Source of the DNA: an uncultured Nitrosomonadales bacterium | GTDB lineage: Bacteria; Pseudomonadota; Gammaproteobacteria; Burkholderiales; Gallionellaceae | Length of the DNA stretch: 32,345 bases | Direction: 5' to 3' | NCBI GenBank assembly: GCA_903885165.1 | Contig: CAISHO010000147.1 | Span: 1 to 32,345 of the forward strand | Part shown: in pieces, positions 15,103 to 23,295 of the stretch | Layout of the letters: every line of letters starts with the position of its first letter | How positions within the stretch are numbered: position 1 is the first letter of the stretch | Program-made: the position numbers and the translations under genes | Notes under the pieces: generated by a model | The model's database searches: none | The model's input: only the letters and a program-made list of their open reading frames with translations | Told to the model about the DNA's origin: nothing

Positions 15103-15813
15103 ATGATGATTAATGCGATTATTTTTGATGTGGATGGAACGCTAGCGGACACCGAAGACGGACACCGTTTATCTTTTAACAAAGCCTTTGCACAAGTTGG
15201 CCTGGACTGGAACTGGGATGTAGCGTTATACGACAAGCTGCTCAAGGTGACGGGAGGCAAAGAACGTATCAAGTATTTTGTCAGCGATTTTTTGCAAGGT
15301 TATGCAAAACCGGATGATTTTGACGGATTTGTTAAAAATCTACATGCAATCAAGACGCAACACTATACAGCGATGATCGCGGAGGGCGGCGTGCCGTTGC
15401 GCCCCGGCATCAAGCAACTCATCGAAGAAGCCCACGCGGCGGGCATCACGCTTGCGATTGCCACCACTACCACGCCTGAGAACGTTTCCGCGCTGCTGGA
15501 AGTGGGTTTAGGCAAAAACTGGGCGGATTATTTTGCGGCTAACGGTTGCGGCGATATCGTGCCGCACAAGAAGCCCGCACCGGATATCTACTTCTGGGTA
15601 ATGGAAAAACTTGGATTGACCGCTGCCGACTGCATCGCGCTGGAAGACTCCGAAAACGGCCTGCGCTCAAGCCTCGCCGCCGGTATCAAGACTTACATCA
15701 CCACCAACCATTACACGCGTAATCACAATTTCGAAGGCGCATCAGCAGTGTTTGAAGATTTGAGCGACTTGAATAAATTTTATCTGACGGCCGGTTTGAC
15801 ACTGGCCAAATAA
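15103..15813 (+). CDS. CbbY-like HAD phosphatase
   Basis: A 236-aa haloacid-dehalogenase-superfamily phosphatase. CbbY proteins of autotrophs remove phosphate from xylulose-1,5-bisphosphate, an inhibitor of Rubisco. Motif I is FDVDGTLAD with nucleophile D9 and acid/base D11. Motif II is AIATTTTPENV. The motif III lysine lies in PHKKPAPDIY, and motif IV is ALEDSENGLRSS. The region GLDWNWDVALYDKLL, followed by KVTGGKERIKYF, matches CbbY closely in my memory of that family. The start can be ATG 15103 or ATG 15106. No good Shine-Dalgarno is seen; a 7-bp tandem array lies just upstream. No Rubisco gene is in the window, so autotrophy is only suggested. Its neighbours rpe and gph act on related sugar phosphates. 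Confidence 0.82.
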   Translation: MMINAIIFDVDGTLADTEDGHRLSFNKAFAQVGLDWNWDVALYDKLLKVTGGKERIKYFVSDFLQGYAKPDDFDGFVKNLHAIKTQHYTAMIAEGGVPLRPGIKQLIEEAHAAGITLAIATTTTPENVSALLEVGLGKNWADYFAANGCGDIVPHKKPAPDIYFWVMEKLGLTAADCIALEDSENGLRSSLAAGIKTYITTNHYTRNHNFEGASAVFEDLSDLNKFYLTAGLTLAK

Positions 15814-15824
15814 CCCATTATTCG

Positions 15825-15844
15825 CGCATTCGGTTTAGAATGCG
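15825..15844 (+). terminator. Perfect 7-bp hairpin between cbbY and rpe
   Basis: CGCATTC (15825-15831) and GAATGCG (15838-15844) pair perfectly around a 6-nt loop. It begins 12 nt after the cbbY stop and ends 33 nt before rpe. The following bases are not T-rich enough for a classical terminator. It may terminate cbbY or act as a leader structure for rpe. Confidence 0.4.
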
Positions 15845-15877
15845 GGTTCTGCATTTACTTTAATTAGAGGATTTATC

Positions 15878-16558
15878 ATGTACCAAATCGCTCCGAGCAT
15901 TCTTTCAGCAAACTTTGCCCGTCTGGGCGAGGAAGTCGACAACGTTCTGGCCTCAGGCGCCGACATCGTTCACTTCGACGTGATGGATAATCATTATGTA
16001 CCTAACTTGACGATCGGCCCTCTGGTCTGCGAAGCGCTGCGCAAGCATGGCGTCACCGCCGATATCGATGTGCATCTGATGGTCAAACCAGTCGATCGCA
16101 TCATCCCAGACTTTGCTAAAGCGGGCGCGACTTACATTACCTTCCATCCTGAATCATCCGAACACGTTGATCGCACCATCGGTCTGATCAAGGAATGCGG
16201 CTGCAAGGCGGGTCTGGTATTTAATCCGGCCACCCCATTGGACATCCTGGAATACATGCTGCCAAAACTCGACATGGTTCTGCTGATGTCGGTTAACCCC
16301 GGTTTCGGCGGCCAGAAGTTCATTCCTTACGTGCTGGACAAGGCTCGCAAAGTACGCGCCATGATAGATGCGGGTGGTTATAACTGTCGTCTGGAAATCG
16401 ACGGTGGCGTAGGCCCTGCCAACATTCGCGAAGTCGCTGCTGCTGGTGTTGATACGTTTGTGGCCGGCTCTGCCATTTTCAACGCACGCAAAGAAACTGA
16501 CGCCAACAAATACGACACGGTGCTCGCTGCACTGCGCGCTGAACTGGCTAAAGTTTAA
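15878..16558 (+). CDS. rpe: Ribulose-phosphate 3-epimerase
   Basis: Rpe interconverts ribulose 5-phosphate and xylulose 5-phosphate in the pentose phosphate and Calvin cycles. The 226 aa form a TIM barrel. Visible signatures are [13 protein letters not shown] near the N-terminus, the metal/catalytic HFDVMD (H32, D34), [22 protein letters not shown] and [12 protein letters not shown]. The ATG at 15878 follows AGAGGA at good spacing. It heads a group with a small putative lipoprotein, gph and trpE. The rpe-gph-trpE order is common in proteobacteria. Confidence 0.97.
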   Translation: MYQIAPSILSANFARLGEEVDNVLASGADIVHFDVMDNHYVPNLTIGPLVCEALRKHGVTADIDVHLMVKPVDRIIPDFAKAGATYITFHPESSEHVDRTIGLIKECGCKAGLVFNPATPLDILEYMLPKLDMVLLMSVNPGFGGQKFIPYVLDKARKVRAMIDAGGYNCRLEIDGGVGPANIREVAAAGVDTFVAGSAIFNARKETDANKYDTVLAALRAELAKV

Positions 16559-16563
16559 ATATC

Positions 16564-16749
16564 TTGCCGATCCACCGCGCACTCGTTGTGCCGCTCATTG
16601 CGTTGGCAACCTCGGGTTGCGACAAAGTGACCGGCATGGTCGCAGGCTCTGTGGATCCGAAACCGTCTGACAAAGCATCCGACAAAACTTCGGACAAAGA
16701 ACCCGCCCAACACAAAGCGTCCGAGAAAAAATCCAATAAGTCGCTCTAA
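16564..16749 (+). CDS. Small putative lipoprotein with SDK repeats, unknown function
   Basis: I do not recognise this 61-aa product. It would start at TTG 16564, 5 nt after the rpe stop, with no clear Shine-Dalgarno. It has a basic start, a hydrophobic stretch (ALVVPLIALATSGC) and a cysteine at residue 19 that could be lipidated, although TSGC is not an ideal lipobox. The rest is very hydrophilic and carries three SDK units (KPSDKASDKTSDKEP), then KASEKKSNKSL. Such Lys/Ser-rich tails occur in small outer-membrane lipoproteins. The gene fits exactly between rpe and gph, and the gph ribosome-binding site lies just after its stop, which suggests a real gene. It could also be non-coding filler. 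Confidence 0.45.
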   Translation: MPIHRALVVPLIALATSGCDKVTGMVAGSVDPKPSDKASDKTSDKEPAQHKASEKKSNKSL

Positions 16750-16757
16750 GGAACCCT

Positions 16758-17456
16758 ATGCCAGATAACATCAAGAGATACATCACACCGGTCAGCATCA
16801 AGGCCATCGTCATCGATCTGGACGGTACGCTGCTGCACACGGCCCCCCAATTGTCGGAAGCGGCCAACCGTATGTTGCGCGACATTCACTACGCACCTGT
16901 TTCTCAGGAATTACTCGCCAGCTACATCGGTAACGGCATCAGCTGGTTAGTCAAACGCGCCCTGACCGGTGATATGCACGCCACACCTGACACCGCGCTG
17001 TACGATCACGCCCTGCCTATCTTCGAGAAGCACTATACCGAACTGTTACTCGAGAGCCGCCTGTTTGACGGCGTCATCGAAGGTCTGGAAGCCATGAAGG
17101 CCGCCGGTTACCGCTTGGGTTGCATTACCAACAAGGTTGAGCGTTATACCACCCCGCTCTTGGCTGGCATCGGTCTTGCCAAGTACTTCGAAATTGTGCT
17201 GGCGGGCGACACCCTGCCGGAAAAGAAACCGCATCCGATGCCACTGTTGCACGCTGCGAAATTTTTCGGTGTGCCGATTGAACAACTGTTGCTGATCGGC
17301 GATTCGCTCAATGACACCATCGCCGCCCGTGCCGCAGAATGCCCGGTTTTCTGCGTCCCCTACGGTTACAACCACGGCGAACCGGTAGAAACGCTGGATC
17401 TGGATGCCGTGATTGCCAATCTGCCTGCCGCATTACCACTAATAAGACTGGCCTGA
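16758..17456 (+). CDS. gph: Phosphoglycolate phosphatase
   Basis: Gph removes phosphate from 2-phosphoglycolate, which arises from Rubisco oxygenation or DNA repair. The 232 aa belong to the HAD superfamily. Motif I is VIDLDGTLLHT (D20, D22). Motif II is GCITNKVERYT, the lysine lies in PEKKPHPMPLL, and motif IV is LLIGDSLNDTIAARAA. The cap-domain SYIGNGISWLVKRAL is typical of Gph. The ATG at 16758 follows AAGGA. It lies in the conserved rpe-gph-trpE block and with the CbbY-like gene forms a local group of sugar-phosphate enzymes. Confidence 0.93.
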   Translation: MPDNIKRYITPVSIKAIVIDLDGTLLHTAPQLSEAANRMLRDIHYAPVSQELLASYIGNGISWLVKRALTGDMHATPDTALYDHALPIFEKHYTELLLESRLFDGVIEGLEAMKAAGYRLGCITNKVERYTTPLLAGIGLAKYFEIVLAGDTLPEKKPHPMPLLHAAKFFGVPIEQLLLIGDSLNDTIAARAAECPVFCVPYGYNHGEPVETLDLDAVIANLPAALPLIRLA

Positions 17457-17479
17457 GAAGCATTTGCTAGAGGCTAGCT

Positions 17480-17501
17480 CGTAGCGGCTGTTGTCGCTAC
17501 G
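17480..17501 (+). promoter_or_regulatory. Hairpin in the trpE leader
   Basis: CGTAGCG (17480-17486) and CGCTACG (17495-17501) pair perfectly around an 8-nt loop, ending 22 nt before the trpE ATG. No tryptophan-rich leader peptide is visible between gph and trpE, so classical attenuation is unlikely. The right arm lies in GTCGCTACGCG (17493-17503), which also occurs at 15021-15031. Confidence 0.4.
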
Positions 17502-17523
17502 CGAATCAGCTCAGGAGATTTTC

Positions 17524-19011
17524 ATGTTGCACCCGATTACCGAACAAGAATTCAACGCACTGGCGTCACAAGGTTACAACCGCATTCCGCTGGTCGCCGA
17601 GACCTTCGCCGATCTCGACACGCCGTTATCCCTGTACCTGAAACTTGCCAACAAGCCGTTTTCCTATCTGCTCGAATCCGTGCAGGGGGGAGAGCGTTTC
17701 GGCCGGTATTCTTTTATCGGACTGCCTGCCGAGACGCGCATCACGGTGCGCGGTAAACAGGTCACGATCACGTCCACTGATGAAGAGACTACGGAAACCG
17801 TTGCCAATCCGCTGGATTTTATCGCAAGCTATCAAGCGCGCTTCAAGGTTGCCCCTTTATCCGGCTTACCCCGTTACACCGGCGGACTTGCCGGATATTT
17901 TGGTTATGAAACAATACGTTACATAGAACCTCGACTTAGCCGCGTCGTCAAACCGGATGCCATCGGCACGCCGGACATTCTGCTGATGCTCACCGAACAA
18001 ATGGCAGTCGTAGACAATCTGTCCGGCAAACTGACTTTTATCGTCTATGCCGACCCGGCTCAGGATGACGCCTATGCGCTTGCGCGTGAACGACTGCGCG
18101 AATTAGTCGGCATGTTGCGCCTGCCGGTCGACATTCCCTACGCTCCGCCCGCGCAGCGCATGGAAGCCAAATCCGAATTCGGCGAAGCCGGGTTTAAAGC
18201 TGCGGTGGAAAGAGCCAAGCAATACATCTTCGACGGCGACATCATGCAGGTCGTGCTGTCCCAGCGCATGGCTCAGCCCTTCCCGGCCTCACCGCTGTCG
18301 CTGTATCGCGCGCTGCGCAGCATCAATCCCTCGCCCTATATGTTCTATTACGACATGGGCGACCATCACGTAGTCGGTTCATCGCCGGAAATTCTGGCGC
18401 GCCTGGAAGGCGACACCGTCACGGTGCGCCCTATTGCAGGAACCCGTCCGCGCGGCAAGTCGGCAGAACAAGATGTTGAGTTGGCAGCAGAGTTATTGGC
18501 AGATCCGAAAGAGTTAGCGGAACACCTGATGCTGATCGATCTGGGGCGCAACGACATCGGACGCGTGGCACAGAACGGCACGGTCAGGCTCACCGACAAG
18601 ATGGTGATCGAACGCTATTCCCATGTGATGCACATCGTCTCCAACGTCGATGCCAAACTAAAACCGGGGCTGACTGCGATGGATGTGCTGCGCGCCACCT
18701 TCCCGGCCGGCACGGTCTCGGGAGCCGCGAAAGTACGCGCGATGGAAATCATCGACGAACTGGAACCTTCCAAACGTGGCATTTACGCCGGCGCGGTAGG
18801 CTATCTGGGATTTAACGGCGATATGGATGTCGCCATCGCCCTGCGCACCGCCGTAGTGAAAGACAACACTTTGTATGTGCAGGCGGGTGCGGGTATCGTC
18901 GCCGACTCGGTTCCGGACAGCGAATGGCAGGAAACGCAGAACAAGGCGCGCGCCGTGTTGCGTGCCGCCGAAATGGTACTGGATGGATTAGACGCACAGG
19001 GTCACCGCTAA
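17524..19011 (+). CDS. trpE: Anthranilate synthase component I
   Basis: TrpE makes anthranilate from chorismate with ammonia supplied by TrpG, the first step of tryptophan synthesis. The ATG at 17524 follows CAGGAG and gives 495 aa; a TTG at 17491 lies inside the leader hairpin and is less likely. The tryptophan feedback-inhibition motif LLES is intact at residues 49-52. The chorismate-binding domain shows [37 protein letters not shown] and the C-terminal [14 protein letters not shown]. It follows gph by 67 nt. Its glutaminase partner trpG is 2.7 kb downstream, beyond two unrelated genes. Confidence 0.96.
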   Translation: MLHPITEQEFNALASQGYNRIPLVAETFADLDTPLSLYLKLANKPFSYLLESVQGGERFGRYSFIGLPAETRITVRGKQVTITSTDEETTETVANPLDFIASYQARFKVAPLSGLPRYTGGLAGYFGYETIRYIEPRLSRVVKPDAIGTPDILLMLTEQMAVVDNLSGKLTFIVYADPAQDDAYALARERLRELVGMLRLPVDIPYAPPAQRMEAKSEFGEAGFKAAVERAKQYIFDGDIMQVVLSQRMAQPFPASPLSLYRALRSINPSPYMFYYDMGDHHVVGSSPEILARLEGDTVTVRPIAGTRPRGKSAEQDVELAAELLADPKELAEHLMLIDLGRNDIGRVAQNGTVRLTDKMVIERYSHVMHIVSNVDAKLKPGLTAMDVLRATFPAGTVSGAAKVRAMEIIDELEPSKRGIYAGAVGYLGFNGDMDVAIALRTAVVKDNTLYVQAGAGIVADSVPDSEWQETQNKARAVLRAAEMVLDGLDAQGHR

Positions 19012-19013
19012 GC

Positions 19014-20633
19014 ATGTTACGTTTAACCGAAATCAAACTCCCCATCAGCCATCAGGATGGCGAAATCAAGACCGCCATCCTCAAAAAACTGGGGATAGCC
19101 GAATCTGAATTACTCAGCCACAGCGTATTCAAACGCGGGGTCGATGCCCGACGGGCGCACGCCATCCTGTTCACCTATACGTTGATCGTAGAGGTGAACG
19201 ATGAAACAGCGATTCTGGCGAAATTCGCGAACGATCCCCATGTGCGCATCGCGCCCGACACCAGTTACCACTTCGTCGCCCAAGCACCTGAAAAATTGCC
19301 TGCCCGTCCTATCGTAATCGGCATGGGACCCGCCGGACTGTTTGCAGGGCTGTTGCTGGCTCAGATGGGTTTCCGTCCGCTCATCCTTGAGCGCGGCAAG
19401 GCGGTACGTGAAAGAACCAAAGACACCTTCGGCTTATGGCGCCAAGGCGTACTCAACCCGGAATCCAATGTGCAGTTCGGCGAAGGCGGAGCCGGGACTT
19501 TTTCCGACGGCAAACTGTACAGCCAGATCAAGGATCCGCGCTACCTCTCGCGCAAAGTGCTCGATGAGTTCGTCAAAGCTGGTGCGCCTGGCGAAATCCT
19601 CTACGAGAGTCATCCCCACATCGGCACCTTCAAACTAGTCGGCATGGTGGAAAAGATGCGCGCCACCATCCAATCTCTGGGCGGCGAAATCCGTTTCGGC
19701 AGCCGTGTAGACGACATCGAGATCGAAAACGGTCAGGTTACAGGAATCTGTCTAGCCAACGGTGAACGAATCGCGACTAACCATCTGGTGCTGGCGGTCG
19801 GCCACAGCGCGCGCGATACTTTCGAGATGATCCACAAACGCGGCATCTATATCGAAGCCAAGCCTTTTTCCATCGGCTTTCGCATCGAGCATCCCCAGTC
19901 GCTGATCGACCGCGCACGCTTCGGCAAAAACGCCGGCAACGAATTGCTGGGCGCTGCCGACTACAAGCTGGTGCATCACGCCAGCAACGGCCGTTCCGTG
20001 TACAGTTTCTGCATGTGCCCGGGCGGCACGGTGGTCGCGGCCACCTCGGAAGTCGGTCGAGTGGTCACCAACGGCATGAGCCAGTATTCGCGCAACGAGC
20101 GCAACGCCAATGCTGGCATCGTGGTCGGCATCACACCCGAAGTAGACTATCCGGGCGACCCGCTGGCAGGCGTGGAATTCCAGCGGCGCTGGGAATCGCA
20201 AGCCTTCAAACTGGGCGGCGAAACGTATCAAGCACCGGGGCAACTGGTCGGTGATTTTATCGCTGGCCGTCCCTCGACGAAATTTGGTGAGGTGCAACCT
20301 TCCTATACGCCCGGCGTACATCTGACTGATCTGGCAACCGCCCTGCCTGAATACGCAATCTCTGCCATCCGCGAAGCGCTGCCTGCTTTTGCTAAACAAA
20401 TCAAAGGGTTCGATCTACCCGATGCGGTACTGACCGGCGTGGAGACACGCACCTCATCACCGATACGCATCAAACGCAATCTGGACGATTACCAGAGCAT
20501 CAATACCCGAGGGCTTTATCCTACCGGGGAAGGCGCAGGCTATGCGGGGGGCATACTCTCCGCCGCCGTAGACGGCATCGAAGTGGCCGAAGCTGTTGCG
20601 CTTAGCATGTTATCCGCCACCTCACCGGAGTAA
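19014..20633 (+). CDS. FAD-dependent dehydrogenase of the COG2509 type, function unknown
   Basis: A 539-aa flavoprotein starting at ATG 19014, 2 nt after the trpE stop. It has an N-terminal domain of about 95 residues (LRLTEIKLPISHQDGEI...) and then a dinucleotide-binding motif at IGMGPAGLFAGLLL (G103, G105, G108). Further features are VQFGEGGAGTFSDGKLYSQI, a second nucleotide-site part at LVLAVGHSARDTF, and a C-terminal GEGAGYAGGILSAAVDGIEV that closes the FAD site. This architecture matches an uncharacterised family often annotated as an NAD(P)/FAD-dependent oxidoreductase. The substrate is not known. The frame is open upstream to 18924 inside trpE, but that start has no support. Its tight spacing to trpE implies co-transcription. 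Confidence 0.85.
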   Translation: MLRLTEIKLPISHQDGEIKTAILKKLGIAESELLSHSVFKRGVDARRAHAILFTYTLIVEVNDETAILAKFANDPHVRIAPDTSYHFVAQAPEKLPARPIVIGMGPAGLFAGLLLAQMGFRPLILERGKAVRERTKDTFGLWRQGVLNPESNVQFGEGGAGTFSDGKLYSQIKDPRYLSRKVLDEFVKAGAPGEILYESHPHIGTFKLVGMVEKMRATIQSLGGEIRFGSRVDDIEIENGQVTGICLANGERIATNHLVLAVGHSARDTFEMIHKRGIYIEAKPFSIGFRIEHPQSLIDRARFGKNAGNELLGAADYKLVHHASNGRSVYSFCMCPGGTVVAATSEVGRVVTNGMSQYSRNERNANAGIVVGITPEVDYPGDPLAGVEFQRRWESQAFKLGGETYQAPGQLVGDFIAGRPSTKFGEVQPSYTPGVHLTDLATALPEYAISAIREALPAFAKQIKGFDLPDAVLTGVETRTSSPIRIKRNLDDYQSINTRGLYPTGEGAGYAGGILSAAVDGIEVAEAVALSMLSATSPE

Positions 20634-20637
20634 GACG

Positions 20638-21630
20638 TTGGGCGAATTGAGCGTCATCGAACTTGACTCTCCGCCCGACGATTTCCTGAGCGATGAGCCG
20701 GAAGGTGCTGCCTTTCACCAAGCGTTTTTATCCTCAGGCATTAATGAGTTTAAATGTCGTTATCTGGCGATTTACCGGGATAATCAGCGCGTTGCCGTGG
20801 TCCCCTATTTTTTGAGTACGCTACATCCGGGCACACTGTTACCCGATGGTTTTCTGCAAAAAATCCTCAGCCCTCTCAAACTGCACATCGCCTGTGTCGG
20901 CCACCCCTCTACTGATTTTGGTGCCATAGACGGGGAAGTTACAGCCGATATCATGGCACTGGTGAATGCAACGCTGGCAAAAAAAGCCGCGCTGATCGCC
21001 TATAAAGGCTTTACTAGTACGCTGCCACTTTCCGGATTTACTCGTGCGCGCGGCTTGCCAGTCGCCGTGCTCAATGTCGGCGGAGATTATTATTCCGGAC
21101 TGGATGCCAGACGGCGCAACGATTTCAAACATAAACTGGAGAAGGCGCAAAGCCTGCGCTTTGAAGAACACAAAGGTCTGCCAGAAGCACTGATATCAGC
21201 CGTTTTTCAGCTCTACCTGAACACTTATAAGCATGCGACTATGCGCTTCGAGCGTCTAACCTTGGCTTATTTTGAGAAAACTGCCGCCTTCAGCACTTAT
21301 CTGCTGTTTTTCGAAGCAGACAGATTGATAGGCTTCGCCCAGATCATCGAAAAGAATCATAAGGCGCTATTCAAATATGTCGGTATGGATTATCTGCACA
21401 ACCGTCAATACGGACTGTATTACGTCATTTGCCTCAAAGGCATAGAAACCTGTTTACGCGAAGGCTTTCACCGGCTCGAATTAGGGGTCACTTCCTACCA
21501 TTTCAAACGTCTCTTGGGCAGCGAGTTGATCGAAACCAGTCTCTATTTCCGGCACAACAATGTGTACATCAACTGGCTGCTAGGAAAGTTAAAATTTTTG
21601 ATCGAGCCCACCGATACTGAGTTGATGTAA
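20638..21630 (+). CDS. FemAB/GNAT-like N-acyltransferase, function unknown
   Basis: A 330-aa product starting at TTG 20638, with GGAG 7 nt upstream, just after the preceding stop. The C-terminal half looks like an Acetyltransf_6/FemAB-type fold: [20 protein letters not shown], then [20 protein letters not shown], then [20 protein letters not shown] and [21 protein letters not shown]. Such enzymes transfer acyl or aminoacyl groups to peptidoglycan precursors, polysaccharides or proteins. I cannot assign a substrate. No membrane segment or signal peptide is seen. It separates the FAD gene from trpG, so it appears to be a passenger in the trp operon. A later TTG at 20647 is another possible start. 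Confidence 0.6.
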   Translation: MGELSVIELDSPPDDFLSDEPEGAAFHQAFLSSGINEFKCRYLAIYRDNQRVAVVPYFLSTLHPGTLLPDGFLQKILSPLKLHIACVGHPSTDFGAIDGEVTADIMALVNATLAKKAALIAYKGFTSTLPLSGFTRARGLPVAVLNVGGDYYSGLDARRRNDFKHKLEKAQSLRFEEHKGLPEALISAVFQLYLNTYKHATMRFERLTLAYFEKTAAFSTYLLFFEADRLIGFAQIIEKNHKALFKYVGMDYLHNRQYGLYYVICLKGIETCLREGFHRLELGVTSYHFKRLLGSELIETSLYFRHNNVYINWLLGKLKFLIEPTDTELM

Positions 21631-21686
21631 ACTCTGCGCCCTTGGATAATGCAGCACGCAGAAACAACCTGAACTGGACACACCTC

Positions 21687-22256
21687 ATGCTTTTGATGAT
21701 CGACAATTACGACTCTTTCACCTACAACCTGGTGCAGTATTTCGCTGAACTCGGTGCCGAAGTGGAAGTCCACCGCAACGATGAAATCACGGTCGAACAG
21801 ATCGAAAAGATGAACCCGCAGCACATCGTGGTATCGCCCGGCCCCTGCACGCCGAACGAGGCCGGCATTTCAGTCGCAGCCATCAAATATTTTGCCGGAA
21901 AAATTCCGCTGCTGGGCGTGTGTCTCGGTCACCAGAGCATAGGCCAGGCCTTCGGCGGACGTATCATCCACGCCAAACAACTGATGCACGGCAAGACCTC
22001 GCTGATTCATCACACCAGCCGCAGCGTATTCACCGGCCTGCCGAACCCGTTCACCGCGACACGTTACCACTCGCTGGTCATCGAAAAGGAAACCATGCCG
22101 GATTGCCTGGAGATTACCGCCTGGACTGACGATGGCGAAATCATGGGCGTGCGCCACAAGACACTGCCAGTACACGGCGTGCAGTTCCACCCCGAATCGA
22201 TCTTGACTGAACACGGCCACGACATGCTAAAGAACTTTCTGGAAGGTCGCCCATGA
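21687..22256 (+). CDS. trpG: Anthranilate synthase component II (glutamine amidotransferase)
   Basis: TrpG hydrolyses glutamine and channels ammonia to TrpE. The 189 aa form a class-I glutamine amidotransferase: [16 protein letters not shown] at the N-terminus, the nucleophile cysteine in [15 protein letters not shown], and His-Glu of the triad in [10 protein letters not shown]. The ATG at 21687 is chosen because [10 protein letters not shown] is the family start; an ATG at 21642 adds 15 unsupported residues. The stop overlaps the trpD start as ATGA, so trpG and trpD are translationally coupled. In many bacteria the same subunit also serves folate synthesis as PabA; no pab gene is present here. 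Confidence 0.96.
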   Translation: MLLMIDNYDSFTYNLVQYFAELGAEVEVHRNDEITVEQIEKMNPQHIVVSPGPCTPNEAGISVAAIKYFAGKIPLLGVCLGHQSIGQAFGGRIIHAKQLMHGKTSLIHHTSRSVFTGLPNPFTATRYHSLVIEKETMPDCLEITAWTDDGEIMGVRHKTLPVHGVQFHPESILTEHGHDMLKNFLEGRP

Positions 22257-23275
22257 TTACGCCACAACAAGCACTGGTGCGCCTGATCGATCAGCGCGAA
22301 ATTTTTTACGATGAGATGCTCTCCCTAATGCGCCAGATTATGAGCGGTGAAGTGTCCGCAGCCCAAATCGCAGGCATTCTGGTCGGTTTACGCGTCAAGA
22401 AGGAAACTATAGGCGAAATCTCGGCCGCCGCATTCGTGATGCGCGAATTCTCCACCAAGGTGCCGGTCACCCGCCGCGAGCATCTGATCGACACCTGCGG
22501 CACCGGTGGGGACGGCATCAGCACCTTTAACGTTTCTACCGCCAGCGCCTTTGTCGCTGCAGCGGCCGGTGCGCGCGTCGCCAAACACGGCGGACGTTCG
22601 GTCTCATCGACCTGCGGCAGCGCGGATGTGCTGGAGAAGCTCGGCGTCAACCTGAACCTCACGCCGGAACAAGTAGCCCTGTGCGTCGACTCCATAGGCA
22701 TCGGATTTATGTTCGCCCCCAATTTCCACGGCGCGATGAAATACGCAGCACCGGTACGCCGCGAACTGGGTGTGCGCACCATGTTCAACGTGTTAGGGCC
22801 GCTGACCAATCCCGCAGGTGCGGACAATCAGGTGTTGGGCGTATTCCACCCCGATCTGGTCGGCATCATGGTGCGCGTTCTGCAACGGCTGGGCAGCCGT
22901 CACGTGCTGGTGGTACACGGCGCCGACGGCATGGATGAAATCTCGATTAACACGACGAGTTACATCGCCGAACTCAAAGACGGTGAGATCAGCGAATACA
23001 CCGTCACACCTGAACAGTTCGGCATGAAGTGTGCTACCAACGATTTGCTGCGGGTGGCGAATGCGGAGGAAGCCTGTGCGATGCTGACCGGTGTATTGAA
23101 CAATCAGGCTGGCGCACCTCGCGACATCGTGCAACTGAATGCGGGTGCAGCCATCTATGCGGCAGGATTGAGCGCGTCGCTGGCAGAAGGGATCAAACGC
23201 GCGGGCGTAGTGATCGCCAGCGGGGACGCCAAAGCCAAACTCGATCAACTGATCGGCTTATCCAACCAGCTATAA
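22253..23275 (+). CDS. trpD: Anthranilate phosphoribosyltransferase
   Basis: TrpD joins anthranilate to phosphoribosyl pyrophosphate in the second step of tryptophan synthesis. The 340 aa match the family. The glycine-rich PRPP loop is [18 protein letters not shown], followed by [39 protein letters not shown] and [10 protein letters not shown] are also diagnostic. The ATG at 22253 overlaps the trpG stop by 4 nt. The next gene expected in many betaproteobacteria, trpC, does not follow; pepP converges only 8 nt away. Confidence 0.97.
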   Translation: MITPQQALVRLIDQREIFYDEMLSLMRQIMSGEVSAAQIAGILVGLRVKKETIGEISAAAFVMREFSTKVPVTRREHLIDTCGTGGDGISTFNVSTASAFVAAAAGARVAKHGGRSVSSTCGSADVLEKLGVNLNLTPEQVALCVDSIGIGFMFAPNFHGAMKYAAPVRRELGVRTMFNVLGPLTNPAGADNQVLGVFHPDLVGIMVRVLQRLGSRHVLVVHGADGMDEISINTTSYIAELKDGEISEYTVTPEQFGMKCATNDLLRVANAEEACAMLTGVLNNQAGAPRDIVQLNAGAAIYAAGLSASLAEGIKRAGVVIASGDAKAKLDQLIGLSNQL

Positions 23276-23295
23276 CGGCAGGTTCACGCCTGCCG
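23276..23295. terminator. Hairpin at the trpD-pepP convergent junction
   Basis: CGGCAGG (23276-23282) and CCTGCCG (23289-23295) pair perfectly around a 6-nt loop that contains the pepP stop codon. It starts right after the trpD stop. No T-run follows on either strand. It is a candidate bidirectional terminator. Confidence 0.5.

Noticed and set aside
19752-20399. Minus-strand open frame of 215 codons inside the FAD-protein gene
   Set aside because: It is antisense to conserved flavoprotein sequence and has no recognisable domain.
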